Assembly: GCA_905221605.1 (NCBI GenBank)
Contig: CAJNDS010002808.1
Location: 32,501-96,500, forward strand
Length of the DNA: 64,000 bases
Direction of reading: 5' to 3'
From: Symbiodinium natans
Lineage: Eukaryota > Sar > Dinophyceae > Suessiales > Symbiodiniaceae
This document shows positions 45,401-57,600 of this stretch, one piece after another. Numbering within the stretch: the stretch's first letter is position 1; each line of letters starts with the position of its first letter. Under the pieces are notes generated by a model. The model was not told where the DNA came from and searched no databases. It worked only from the letters and a program-made list of their open reading frames with translations. A program made the position numbers and the translations under genes.

Positions 45401-46684
45401 CAACCCTTCCGCGCGTTGACAGCCGCTGCGAAGCGGTGCCCGTCGGCGCCCGTGAATGCAGGGTCACGGGGTCTGTAGGGCCCTGAAGCCACGCGGATCA
45501 CCTGAGGGCATCCAAAATTTTGAGGTTTCATGTGTAAGGTTCAGGGGTTAGGTTTCCGGTCTATGTAGGGCCATCACGGGGTTTTAAGGCTTTGGGGGTT
45601 CTCAGGGCTTGGGTTTTAAGGTTGGGTCAGGGCCTTTAAGGGTTTTAAAAGCAAAGGGCTTCCCTGGAAGTTCGGATCTTGCAGTGGCCCCTGAAGCCTT
45701 AACAACCCTAACCCCAAAAGCCCCGTGATTCTCAACCCTAGAACAAGCCCCCCAAAATGTTCGACCATGCTGACAAACCTTCAACTTTCTAAGTTTCGGG
45801 CGGGCCGAAGCCGTCGACGAAATATGGACACCCTAAGCGATCAGGAACATACAACCAACCGTACAGCAGCTCAGGTTGCCGCAACAGAGCCCATAATAGT
45901 GCGACACAAGCCCTGTGTGTTGCGTAACGGGTGCTTCGGGTTCTGGCATCTACGCTCCACGGAGACACCATCTAGGACATCCCTACAGGCCCACTGTTTC
46001 TTCAAACGAGCCTACACCCCAAACTTCATAGACCCTTAAGCTGAACAGAATTTAGGGTGGGGGGGGGGGGAAGGGGAGGAACCCAGCCGTGGCCCTCGCA
46101 AGGTCTAGCTCCTTTCCAGCAGCCCAGGCCACATGGCCGTAGCGAAGCTCCTGGTGTGAGGACTCCAAGGATCTTGTGCAGCTTCATGTCAACAAACCGT
46201 TAAGATAAGGGGAGCATCCTAAGCCCTTCATGCCTTCCGCAATCCAGGAGTGGACTCTTTTTTGGTCTCTGGTATCATACAGCTACGGTACCAAGGAAGG
46301 GGCCTGATCGTGAAGCCTTTCTACCTTCACTCTCATACTCTGCGTATCAGCGAATCTCGATGTGAGACTTGCATTCTGTGAGGGAACATCCTAGCCCCCG
46401 TCTTCATGTTCTTGCTGGTGCTAAGGGGGAGTAAGACACTCCCCAGCGCTGGTGCTAAGGGGGAGTAAGACACTCCCCAGCACCAGTAAGTCAAGAGAAC
46501 AGACGACCATGAAAGCTCTAGATCTTCCTTCCCACCCCCCCACCCCAAACCCTAAACCCTAAATCCTAAACCCCCACTACAATAGAGCTGCTACCCAAAA
46601 AAAGAAGGTGGAACATCCTAAAACCTTCCCCATCTCCTCTGGCTCCGTGGAGGACCGCAGCCCGCCCAGGTTGTTGATGCGGAT
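42407..46684 (-). CDS. Array I cassette 1: nine micro-exons of an unnamed repeat domain
   Basis: Most complete copy. Exons: A 46684-46625 (INNLGGLRSS), B 46150-46100 (ELRYGHVAWAAGKELDL), C 45501-45415 (VIRVASGPYRPRDPAFTGADG, ending VN), D 44884-44837 (VADGEDVHLEVFVVEE), E 44658-44608 (WYVSVFDIE), E2 44295-44275 (VEVLGAK), G 44087-44049 (LWPNGTHVALE), G2 43481-43406 (AWFPLGSGVARLRLRP), F 42474-42407 (GNVLSTAWVGRNFFIALRSP). Each follows an AG and ends at GT, GC or GA. Phases are 0 from A to G2; G2 ends in phase 1 and F begins with two bases, so the reading frame is continuous. The short beta-strand-like segments suggest a beta-rich domain. I cannot name the family or its function; I have only a vague recollection of similar repeats in dinoflagellate predicted proteins. 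Confidence 0.74.
42538..42563. repeat. Poly-G run
   Basis: About 23 G, then AGAGGGGG, 60 bases upstream of exon F of cassette 1. Confidence 0.95.
43232..43352. repeat. 9-bp minisatellite (CCCTAAGAG)
   Basis: About ten tandem units, a CCCTAAA derivative with a GAG insertion, placed after the G2 exon of cassette 1 on the coding strand. Confidence 0.95.
43488..43548 (+). repeat. TTTAGGG array abutting the G2 exon acceptor
   Basis: On the coding strand CCCTAAA leads into ATTCAG and the G2 exon at 43481. Confidence 0.94.
43588..43752 (+). repeat. TTTAGGG array
   Basis: About 22 units with TTTAAGG variants. Confidence 0.96.
44723..44803 (+). repeat. TTTAGGG/TTTGGGG array
   Basis: Lies in the D-E intron of cassette 1, upstream of exon E. 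Confidence 0.94.
46418..46496. repeat. Tandem duplication of a 31-bp hairpin unit
   Basis: Two copies of GCTGGTGCTAAGGGGGAGTA followed by AGACACTCCCCA. Inside each, GGGGAGT and ACTCCCC are complementary around a short loop, and the ends (CTGGTGCT/AGCACCAG) are also complementary. It lies between exons A and B of cassette 1. Confidence 0.88.
46540..46570 (-). repeat. Short CCCTAAA array below exon A of cassette 1
   Basis: Four units. The TTTAGGG block at 46722-46765 is on the other side of the exon. Confidence 0.88.
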
Positions 46685-46765
46685 CTGGCTTTCAGGGTTG
46701 GGGGGGGGGGGTGGGGATTAGGGTTGAGGGTTTAGGGTTTAGTGTCTAGGGTTTAGGGTTTAGGG

Positions 46766-48090
46766 GGCGGGAGAAGGGCTGAGGGATGTTGAGGGCCTTA
46801 GGGTGCTTTGGTCTCGAAGTCGAGGCTTCCCAGGGCAGACAAGCATGAGATCAGGGTTCAGGCCACAGCTGCCTCGTAGGGGTTCACGGGGTTTTAGGAT
46901 CAAGGGGCGACGAAGCCCTACGACCCCCCAAGCCCAACAAAGGGAGCTTCTGAGAAAATTGCCCACACCAGAATTTCTGTGACCAGAAAAAAGATTAGGG
47001 TTTATAGGGAGTAGGGCTTAGGGTTTAGGGCTTAGGCTGTGGGTATAGGGTTTGAGGGAGGGAAAAGGACTCTCTCTCCATGGCGGCCGCGGTGCCCGCC
47101 GGGCCCGGGTGTGGAAGAGCGGGCCGAGCCCCGGAGTCTGCGACACCTGGGCTTCGGGTGCATTTTGGGGGGGAACTTTCCGGAACACAGGGGTACCCAT
47201 TTTGGGGGGTCCCTTTTCAAGGGGACTCGATTCTATTTGGGGTATAGCAGGGATACCCCTCTTCTTGAAAGGCCCTCAACCCCTTAACATGCTAAAGCCC
47301 TAAGGGGATGGGGAGTGGTTCCTTCTTTGTCCGAATGAGTCATGGATTTCATAAAGCGTTTGGAGGCCGAGAGGCGGCGCGTACCGAGTACTCTCTCAGA
47401 TTCCGTGGTCTACAACCTCTTAAAGGTTCATGTAGAAGGAACATACGGTATCGGATTCCCCAATTCCCTACTCAGAAGTAGCGCGTTGAGAAGCTCGATT
47501 GCGCAGCGGCTGCACATAATAAACTCCAGACAGTTGGAGCATGGTTCAAGGATGATTCGGGCTGGGATTCCAGTCAGTATACCTTTTGGGGTATGGGGAC
47601 AAGGATGTTCCAACTTTTTGGAGTTTACTGTATGCCCAGTGTTGGAGAATCCCCATGGCCTGTGGCTGTGTCACTTCATCCGGATGCCTCCTCTGTTCGA
47701 TCACCTGCAGCTGCACTGCACTGCTCTTTGAACAACCCGTAACAACCCCAAACCGTTTATGGTGTAGGGTTTAGGGTTTGGGGTTTAGGGTTTAGGGTTT
47801 AGGGATACACCTTCAAGAATCCTAACCAATTGCAAGCATGTTAACTATCATTCCTAGCATCCACTGCTGATCCGACCAAAGCAAGCACAACGAAGCCCAG
47901 TGGACGGTGTCCCCCCGGCCCCCATTATGCCCCCAGGAATCCCCTCAGACTCTCGCAAGAAGCAAAGCCCTCAACCCAGGTTCCCCATCGGCTGCAAGGC
48001 ATTTTTAGATTTGGGACGTAGGACTTGGCCCGAGATGTCACGGTCTACGGTCATGGTACCGGGCAGTAGGCCCACGAGGGGCCGTGTGGC
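46766..48090. other. Region between array II unit 1 and array I cassette 1
   Basis: No exon assigned. It holds a dispersed GGGGTACCC-type repeat at 47190-47265, a TTTAGGG array at 47765-47808 and a plus-strand open frame at 47342-47731 that fits no family. This is where array II and array I either join or separate into two genes. Confidence 0.5.
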
Positions 48091-48094
48091 ACGC

Positions 48095-49908
48095 CTCTCG
48101 CACGCCCAGAACATCGGCGGTCGCTTCCACGCCCAGGCGTCGGGTCAGCCTCGAATAGGGCTTTGGGGCTTGATAGGGCTTGATAGGGCTGGATAGGGGC
48201 CAAAGCTTCGATCCCAATGCAACTTGTGAAGAGCTGGAAAGTCCCAGATACATAGGCAACTCGGACACCAACCTCACGAAGCAATTGCAGCTGTGGCTCT
48301 CTTCAGAGAGGTGCTTCGGCATGGGCGCGGTCAGTACACCCTGCGGTAGCTCCTGAAGGACTAAGCAGACGCTAGGGCTGAGGGCTCAGAGAATCAGATG
48401 GGTCTAGGCTTTATGTATGGAAACCTAACATTTCGAAAGCAGCCAGGGACACCTCCCCTACATAAGGCTTCTGGTTCGAAGCAGCTAAGACCTAGTTGAA
48501 GGCTCGTGCTCAGGGTTTCTCACCTGTTTCCGTGGAAGGTCTTCCATGCTGCCGCGATCCCTATAAAGTGCGCAGCCAGGGCACAAGCATCGTGCGAAGC
48601 TGCACTGCCACACTGGGGGCCTTCATGCAAGCAGCAAGTTGGGGCGGAGATTAAGCTCTAACATCCGACTTGCAAGCACCCGACAGCAGCCCGCCATAAA
48701 ACGAAGCTACTGATGGGCTCTGTAGCGAACATCTGGGACTGACGATGGGGCACTCCAAGAGATATCTGCGGGATACCATGAGAATGCGGGCAGTATTAAC
48801 AATATCTATACATATATATATATAGACATATGTATATGTATATAGCTTGACAAGAAGGCCATTGGTTGTAGGTGGCGACTGTAGGATCTTTATCCTAAGT
48901 GCCCAATCATGCAATGATTCAAGTCTTTTCTTTCCCACACAGCCGAAGGAACAGGGCTTGGGGCTTAGGGTTCCCCAGCAACTCTCAACGACTGAACCCC
49001 TCCCAAGGCCTCGAAAGAACTCCCTGAACCCACTCCCGAAACCTAAGGTTATATTTAGGGTTACTAATGATGCCCCCAAAGTAGCCCACCTCTTCCAGTT
49101 TCAGCGCCGGTCTAGGTTGGCCGCGCGTTGATGCTGCAGCCACGACCTCTACAAGGGGTTTAATGCCCCAAAGAGAGAAAGCTAGCGAAAAGAGTTCTGG
49201 TGCACAATGTGGTGTTAAGACGCTTTACATGTCGGAAGATTCATCAGGGCCTGTCCGTCCGGCGTAGACTGCTCTGTTCTACGGAGAGTATACCGCGAAT
49301 GCCGGCGCGTTTGGACAAAGCCTCAGAGCAACCTAGGGCCACCATTCCTTCGCAGCCCTTGACTCCAACTCGAAGAGCCCACAAGCCCTACTAAAGTGTT
49401 ACACAGCCACAGACAAGCTTCATGAGAATAAGAGGACGAACCAAAAAACTGTTTGTGGTGATAGCACGCCTTCTCCGGGTCCCAGAGATCCTGCGCAAGC
49501 CGCACAGCCGTGGATGCTGCCTCGGAAGGCTAGATGTTCAGAGCTTGGGGGCTTGAAAAAGGTAGACGCCGGGAACTTCCGGGCTTGCGGCTTAGGGCTT
49601 CAAACGGGCTTAGAGACTAAGAACTTTAGGTCTAGGGCTCTAAGCTGGGCTGCACATCGAGGTAGATCAGGTCGCGTGGTGCAGAAGTTAGCAAACAGCA
49701 GCTGAAGCCCTGTGACCTGAAAACTCTCGTGCCCTTCAAGCTTCAACTCTCATCTCCAAGCCCTTAAGTCCCGTCTCTAAACCAAAGAACCCTTTAAGAA
49801 CTTCTGTCGTTGCATCTCAAATACATCATGCTCTTCTCATCCACCTACTCAGCATCATCATCGGGTACCCATGGAAAAACGTACTTGGAGACCGCTTCAA
49901 AATTGCGG

Positions 49909-49957
<49 letters not shown>

Positions 49958-50899
49958 AGCAGAATATAGCAGCATCACCCTAGGATCAAGTGCTGCCAGT
50001 GCCCACCTCTGTGCTGACCACGGCGACCAGAACATGTTGGGCGGCAGCATTGGCCTGGTGCATTCGGGATTGCTTGCCTCCAGCAAAAGAAGCACTTCAG
50101 AAGACACGAGCCTCCACAAGGCGTCGCGTCGAAGCCAGCGTGACCTCCCCACACCGTTCATGCGTGCGAAAAGGCATATAAGTCCTGGGTCTTGTGAAGT
50201 GTCTTGTGCTTTCTTGTGATGGACACCTCTTCGGTCTGCTACCTGCGAGGGTTGAATATCAAGACTTGCGGTCGCCCGAAACCCCAAGTCCCCCCCCCCA
50301 CCAAAGGTGCAGGCCTCTATGGCCTTTAGCGGTGCGCCGATGGCTTCCGCCAACGCTGGGCGAAGGAAGCTGGCAGACACCCAAGCAGGCACAAGGTAGC
50401 GAACCTGGAAGGGAGATGGCAAAGGATGCTACTGTCTGAGCACCTCTGCAAGTCCTCTCGCCAGTACTGTGCCCATCATCCATACCGAAATGGCCAATAT
50501 ATTCCCCGAATCTCCCCGGAATCCACGGCGTTGCCTTGGTCTGGAACTGCGTTTGGACGGTCGAGACGCGACTCCTCGCTGGCATGTTCTGCTCTCTGTC
50601 AGGCACTACAAACGTGCCTGGCGCATGCTAGCACAAAGGAAGTTTAGAGCTGCGAAAAAAGCCGTCCTGGGAGCAGCCACTTCATGGGCGAAGGCATCAA
50701 GGAAGGCCGCCCCATCGAACTGCTTAAGGTCCTGCAAAAGAACGTGCGAGCATCCTGAGGCGAGGGCGCCGCGGCTACTGCATCCGTACACTTGCTCTGG
50801 CTCGATGCTGTGATAATATGGGCAACTGGCAACCCGATCCCTCGCGCAGTCGGGCACCTGCACCTTCATGTCCACCAGGATGACATACATCATCAGGTT
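48095..50899 (-). CDS. Array II unit 1: eight exons of a second unnamed repeat domain
   Basis: Exons: a 50899-50858 (LMMYVILVDMKVQ), b 50731-50667 (DLKQFDGAAFLDAFAHEVAAP), c 50574-50535 (SRVSTVQTQFQTK), d 50404-50315 (VRYLVPAWVSASFLRPALAE, then AIGAPLKAIE), f 50054-50007 (AAQHVLVAVVSTE), h 48620-48585 (APSVAVQLRTML), g 48352-48305 (ELPQGVLTAPMPKHLS), e 48149-48095 (LTRRLGVEATADVLGVRE). Exons a to g join in phase. Exon b ends in phase 2 before a GA donor and c supplies one G. The g/e junction phase is unresolved. The alternating strands and helices (FDGAAFLDAFAHEVAAPRSRV) suggest a small alpha/beta fold repeated within the unit. Function unknown. Confidence 0.75.
49911..49956. repeat. GAT trinucleotide microsatellite
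   Basis: About fifteen GAT units in the f-h intron of array II unit 1. Confidence 0.97.
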
Positions 50900-51462
50900 C
50901 TGGTGCCAAGGACCCAAAACAAGCCGACATCACCCACGAAGCGGTCAAGCAGACTTCATCACACCGGTCACTCGTTACCCGGCTTTGGTAGTGGTCGCAG
51001 CACACTTGCAGGATACATCAGGAGACTTCACGGACCGATTAACAAAGCATGCGCCAATGCAACCTTGAGCTTTGCAATGAAAAGGCAGGGACAGCTTGTG
51101 ATCTTCGAGGCATGAGCAGCACAAGTACGCGCGGCAAGGAGGGCCCTATCAACGCAATCTTACAGGCGGCAGTGGCCGAAAAATCTAATACCTTCCTGCA
51201 GGCCCTGCAGGCCTTAGAATCCAACAGGGGGACCCGGCCTCGGCCTCTGCGGTGCCGTAGACAGGCTTCTGCCTGGCATGTTCACTAGGTCACTACTCAC
51301 GACTTGGGCCTCCCAGACCAGTGGGTAAGATCGCCCTGATCCTTGGCTCCTCAAAACCATCCACAAGGATGCGACTCCTACCCAGCCCTCTCAGCCCCAC
51401 ACCACAACCAGCAGAAACTTGGATCCCAGCCCCCCAAGCGTGCTCACTGGCATGTCTGTGGT

Positions 51463-51535
51463 GGTTGCCACGGTGGTCGAAGTCGTTGTCGTTGTCGTGG
51501 TCGTTGTCGTGGTTGCTTGGGTGGTCGCAAGGGAC
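51463..51535. repeat. GTCGTT/GGTCGT tract
   Basis: Imperfect hexanucleotide repeats in the intron between exon e of unit 2 and exon a of unit 1. Confidence 0.85.
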
Positions 51536-51966
51536 GTGGTGCCGGCGGTTGCCTGAGACAGGCTAGGTTTGGGGCTAATAACTGACTCTGAAGGACCCGG
51601 ATACGTGCAAAGCAGGACGGACAAGGAAAGCCATTCCTTCTCCGTGTGCCGCGCGAAAACTGTACAAAATAACTTTACTCCAAGGCAAGCTACAATGCTA
51701 CATTGCAAGGCAAGGTCTCAGTCTATGAAAACCCGTGAATTGCGAAGTGCAGATGCCTGGGGAAAGGGAGGGCAGAGTGGGCGGAGGAGGAGGGAGAGGG
51801 AGGAATGTCGCAGAAAGTGGAGAGCATAAGCAGGAGTTGGGTCTATGTGAACAGATTTCCATGGCCTCTGGCTTCGGCATCTCATTTGGACGCATCCTCT
51901 GTTCGAGCACCTACGGCAAGAAATCAATGGTTCTCTGCGCCTTGCTTGGCTTGAACTATGGCGCGC

Positions 51967-54645
51967 CTCATGCACGCCCAGCACATTGGCCCTGGCTGCC
52001 ACGCCGAGGCGCTGGCTGAGCCTCTCCAGGCTTGACTGCTAGATGAAAGGGAGGGCGAGGTCGATCGAAGAGGTGTGCGATCATGGTAGGGGAGTGCTTA
52101 AAGGTCGCTACATTTTGAGGAGCCCTCAACTGCTATCGTCTCATACCTGAACCTTCGGGAGCGAGCCAGCGCCCTGCTTTGCAGCCAGGGCTCGCAGCAG
52201 ACAGGTGCTCCGGCGTCGGCGCTGTCATCACATTCTCTGGCAGCTCCTGGAGTCAATGCCAACCCCCAAGCGGAAAGCCCAAAACCGAACAAACTTCCAA
52301 GAATTTTTGAGGTGTTTGTCTGCTCTGGGGATTCCACACCGTGCGAATATCGAGGCCTCAACCCCAACCCTCAATCCGACTCATCCCCACTGCAGTGCCC
52401 TGAAGCTTAGGCGCCAAGGGTGGTGCGTTTCCTGCTCAGAGCCGTACGGCGCACTGAACTGCTGCATCCGAGTTGCCAGCATCGTGTGCAGCTTCACCGC
52501 CACATTGGGGGCCTTACGTCACGGTGGACAGGGGCCGTTAGCCCCCGTCGTGTGAAAACACACCACATCACACCACACTAAGCTGCGATGGAGTTCAGAT
52601 GGAGAGTACTGTAATAACCATCGCACCATGAGGATGTTCACGTGCACGCGCAAACAACAACAGAATGCTGAAACCGGTGTCCCTGCCGAGTGATTCATAC
52701 CGCAGGCTACACACCAATCTTTGTCAAAAGTCGCGAATTGTTTTTCGATTTCGCTGCTGCGCCTGCCACGCTTCGAGCCCTTCAAAACAGCCACTTTCCA
52801 TCGTGCGTGAGATCGCAATAGTGCGACGGATTGCATCCCACAAGGCCGGCTTTTTCTGTACGATAAAGATGCAGAGCCTCCAAGATGGTTTGTTCTCTGG
52901 TCACTCGCACGGACTGGTAACACGCACGGACTGGCAACACGGACGTTCTCATCGCGCGGGCATGGGTGCTCTGGCCAGTCGCACGGACTGGCAACACGTG
53001 CTAAAACACAGCATCAAGCAGTGTTTGCATCAGTTGATCCACACGAAACACCCTCCAGCCGTGCAAGAACACTGCATTCTTGTAGTGTTTTTGGCATGCG
53101 ACCCACACGAAACACTGTAAATACCGAGGCAAAACCATACGTCTGAAAGAATAGGTGCCGAAACACTGCGCCCCCCGGTGTTTTCGGCATGCGACACACA
53201 CGAAACACTGTAAATACCGATGTACACACAGGGTGTTGTGCGTGATCATCCGACTGGAGGGAATAACCAAAACTTCGAGCGGTCCAAGAACACAAGCCCG
53301 GAAATCACTGGTGAGCGATCAGGACATCACAACCTAAGCCTCAGCCACTGCACCCCGGAATTCTTCACAACAAGTCCTTGACTACCCCAACACCTAAACC
53401 AGAGGCTTGCCCTGAACTCTCCACACCTGCACCAACTCCAGCGGAGGGGAGGGAACACCCTGAGCTTCCGCTGCTGCCTCTACCTTGCAGGTTTGGGGTT
53501 AGGATTGTTAAGTGCAGGGTTCAAGGGTTCAGGGCTTAGGCTTAGGGTTCAGGATTTGAGGCTTCGGGCTCAGAATGATCAAGTCTACCCGTACGCTTCA
53601 GAGCCAGCCACATCCCCCCCAAATCGAGCCCGGCCCTGCCCATCTCCAGAAATTGCACCCCACAGCGCTAAACAAAATGGATGGGAAAAGTCACAAAACA
53701 ATCTCGGTAATCGTTGAGCCAAGAGTGTGGTTTGAAAAGACATGAAAAAACCGCATCAAGCCACCTTGCACATTAAAATAGCATGAAACGGTTTGTTTTG
53801 TAAGAAAAGATTATCACAAACCTGCAACCCTGAGCCCTGAATCACCCGCCGCCTTCTTCACATCCCGGAGGTCCACGGCAAGACGCGCAGCCACGGACGC
53901 GTCCTGTTTAGGGTTTAGGGTTTAGGGTTTAGGGTTTAGGGTTTAGGGTTTAGGGTTTAGGGTTTAGGGTTTAGGGTTTAGGGTTTAGGGTGGCTGTATG
54001 GCTTGTTAGGAGGGGGGCGGGGGTCGGGAGGGGAGAGGTCTTTGGAGGCAACCACAGTGTATGGGTATATATGTATGTGTAAGTACATTAGCAAGTGGGA
54101 TACCTATACCTATATTTACAGTGCTACTTAGTTTCATACTTATACTTCTCTTATACTTATGCTTGTACTGATTCTTGTACTTGTACTTGTACTTATCGTT
54201 GTACTTATACTTCTACCTATACTTTTTACTTATACTCATGCTTATGCTGAAACTTCTACTTACACTTACACTTATACTCATACTTATACTTATAATATAC
54301 ATATATACTTTTGCTTATGCGTATACTGATGCAATGAAACACTTATACACTTATACACTTACAAACTTACATACTCATATACTCATATACTTATACACTT
54401 ATACACTTATGTACTTATGTACTTATATACTTATATACTTATATACTTGTACACTTATATACTGATATGCTTATATGCTAATATGCGTATATACTTGTAT
54501 ACTTATATAAGTAATACTTACATACTTATACACTTATATACTTATACACTTATACACTTACACACTTATACACTTATACACTCATACACTTGTACTTATA
54601 CTTACATTTACACTTATACTTATACTTGTACTTCTTCTTATACTT

Positions 54646-54682
<37 letters not shown>

Positions 54683-57600
54683 TACCCCCCCCCCCCCCTC
54701 AAAACCCACGTCTTACTATGTTTTCCTATCGTACACTCTGAAAACCTCTCCCCAGAGACCCAGAATTCCAGAATTCCAGAATTCCAGATTTTCTGAGACC
54801 CCTAATTCCAGAATTCCAAAATTCCAGATTTTTCAGAGGCCCCCAGTTCCAGAATTCCAGAATCTGGAATTCTGGAACTGGGGGCCCCTGAAAAATCTGG
54901 AATTCTGGAATTCTGGAATTCTGGAATTCTACATTCGGAGAGCCGAGAATAAGGTGACATTAGTGACATTTTGAAATTAGAGACAGAAAATTAGAGTCTT
55001 ACTAATCTTACCCATTAAATTTTGTAGGGTTCCTTACTACTTTCTAGGCTTCCTATCAAATTAAATATTACTCCTGTTCACTTTAATGGGGGTTCTTCGA
55101 GAAAAAGGTGACAGTTTAAACTTAGAGACGGAAAATATGAGTCTTGTGAATCTTACTCATTAAGTTTCCCATTACATTTACCAATACTCCAGTTCACTCT
55201 AATGGGGGTTGTTATTAAATTAATAGGGTTCCGAGTAATTTTACTAGCATTCAAATTGTTGTTGAATAGGATTCCTGTATTTGGTTAATGGGGTTCGTAT
55301 TAAATTCTAAAGGATGCCTATTAAAGGGTGCCTATTAATTTGTTCGATTTGATATTGATTCCTATTCATTTTAATCAGATTCCAAGTAGTGTTAAAAGGA
55401 TTCTTCGTAGCTTTCTTATTTCTAGTAATTTGAATAGAAAGTCTAAGAATTTTAATAAGCTTCATAACAAATTTTAGACACATCCCTATGATGTTAGTAG
55501 GCTTCTTATTCAATTTAACAAGATTTCGTACAATTGTTAATTGGACTCTTTTTGCTTTGACAAGCTTCCTACTCATGTACATAGGTTCCTGATTAATTTG
55601 AATAGGCTTCGTATTCATTTTAACAGGGTTTCTCATTCATGTGCATGGATTCCTAATAATTTTCATAGGATTCCTACTAGATTCAACAGTGCTCCTACTA
55701 TTTTTTGAATATTGTTCCCTATTCATTTCAATTGGCCTCGAATTTTTTCTATTGTAATTCTTAATAATTTTCATTTTAATAGGGTTCATTGCAATTTTAT
55801 CAGTGCAACTCTTTTTGTTTTAAAGGGCCCACGTTACTTCTTTATAGGTTTTAACAGCACTCCTGTGAATTCAAAAGGGTTCCTATTCATTTCAATGGGA
55901 TGAATCCTCTGAATTTGGGACTCCAAGAAATTTTAATAGGAGTCCTATTAATTTAATAAGCTTCTACATATTTAAACCAGATTCCTATTAATTGTGCGTA
56001 TTGATTTAAATAGGATTCCTATTGAATTCATACGAACCCTATGAATCCTATTAAATTTAATACGAACCCAAGTTAAACTAACAGCAGTCTTATTTATATT
56101 CATAGCAATCCACGATCTCTCGATCAATTTTTTCGGGTCACTTCTGTTGAGCACTCGCTCGAGCAATTGCTGAGTGGACCTAACTATGTGAATTAAGCTT
56201 CTTGGAATCAACGAAGTTAATTAAAGCAATTAAATCAATTACATTAGACAAATTAATGAAATTGAGTAAAGTATCTAATGAATTAATAAAACGCTACCAT
56301 GACCAAACCGGGAGGCCGATCTGTCGGACTTCAGGGAAGAGCATATGGAAGCGTGGGTTTTGGGGAGGGGGGGTACCATATATATATATATATATATATA
56401 TCCTTATACTCATCTTCATTTCGCAGAGCTCAGGCGCCGTGCCGTGCTGTGTTTGACGAAGCGGTTGTGGTCTATTGCTCCTCAGCCTGATTGGACTTCC
56501 TTGAGCTCTTGCTTGATGAGTTTGCGCTTGGCAGTCGTGGTCTTTGATAAGTTCGTGCTTTGTTTGGCGTTCTTCTGATGCCGTGTTTGCCCAGAGACCT
56601 AGGAACCCATCTGAAGAGGCTTGGGGATTTGCGGACCTAGCGTAGAGAACGCAGGTTCCAGCAGCAATTCATGCCATGGCCTGCCTCTGTGCTCACTACC
56701 GCGACGAGGACGCGCTGAGCAGCATCGCCGGCCTAGCACTGCAAAGGTTTTCGGGCTGGGTAGCAAAGGCCTTCGGGAGTGAAAGGACATATGGTAGCAG
56801 GGGGGCCAATCGAACCGTTAACAACAACAAGCCGAAGTCCCGGAAGCTTGAGCAACGCGTCTGGTAAAGTTCTGCGTGCACCTCATCTCCCCAGCAAAAA
56901 AACCCCCGAAATGCAGGAAGCCCTCTACAATGACCAGGAATATCCAGTGGAGGTGCTCTGAGCTTAAAATCCAAGGGCCCAAGAGTCCCATCATCCCAAA
57001 ATCTCTACAAAACGCCGAGGGCCTCAACGAGCCGTCGGGAAGAAGCCGCAGAGACCTGCGCGTGGGTTTGGGGGGAGGGGCGAAAGCTGCGCTTTGTGGG
57101 GTCATCTTTTTCGGTCTCAAGGCTCTTCGAGCCCGCAGGCAGTACACACGGTATTCTAGATCCGTGTGCACTGGACACGAAAGTGCTATGGAGAGAATAG
57201 TGCGATTGAGGATTGTAGTCCTTCAAGGCCGAAACATCTTGAGACCCGCAATACCCGATATGTCGAAAAGCTGGCGAAAGCGATGACGCCTGGCCTCTAT
57301 GGAATTCGGCGGAGCGCCCAGGGCCGCAACTAGCACGGGCTGCAGGGAGGTCGGCGTGACCCAGGCAGGAACCATGTAGTGCACCTGCGAGTTCGGGCAT
57401 TTGAGGATGAGCCCCACACAAAGAATTTTTCCCGAGCTTCCCGGAATGTGACCGCCTCTGAAACCGCCTCTGAAATCGCTCGGAAACCGCGTGACCCATG
57501 CCTCGGTCCGGAACTGCGTCTGGACGGTCGTAACACGACTCCTTCCACTCTCCCAGTGCACACCCGTCTCCCAATGCTCTCCCTACGCCCTCTGAAACAG

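Noticed and set aside
51391-51708. Thr-rich frame
   Set aside because: It derives from the GTCGTT tract and has no homology to either array.
54175-54796. Leu/Tyr/Ile-rich frames resembling membrane proteins
   Set aside because: They are translations of the ACTTAT microsatellite.
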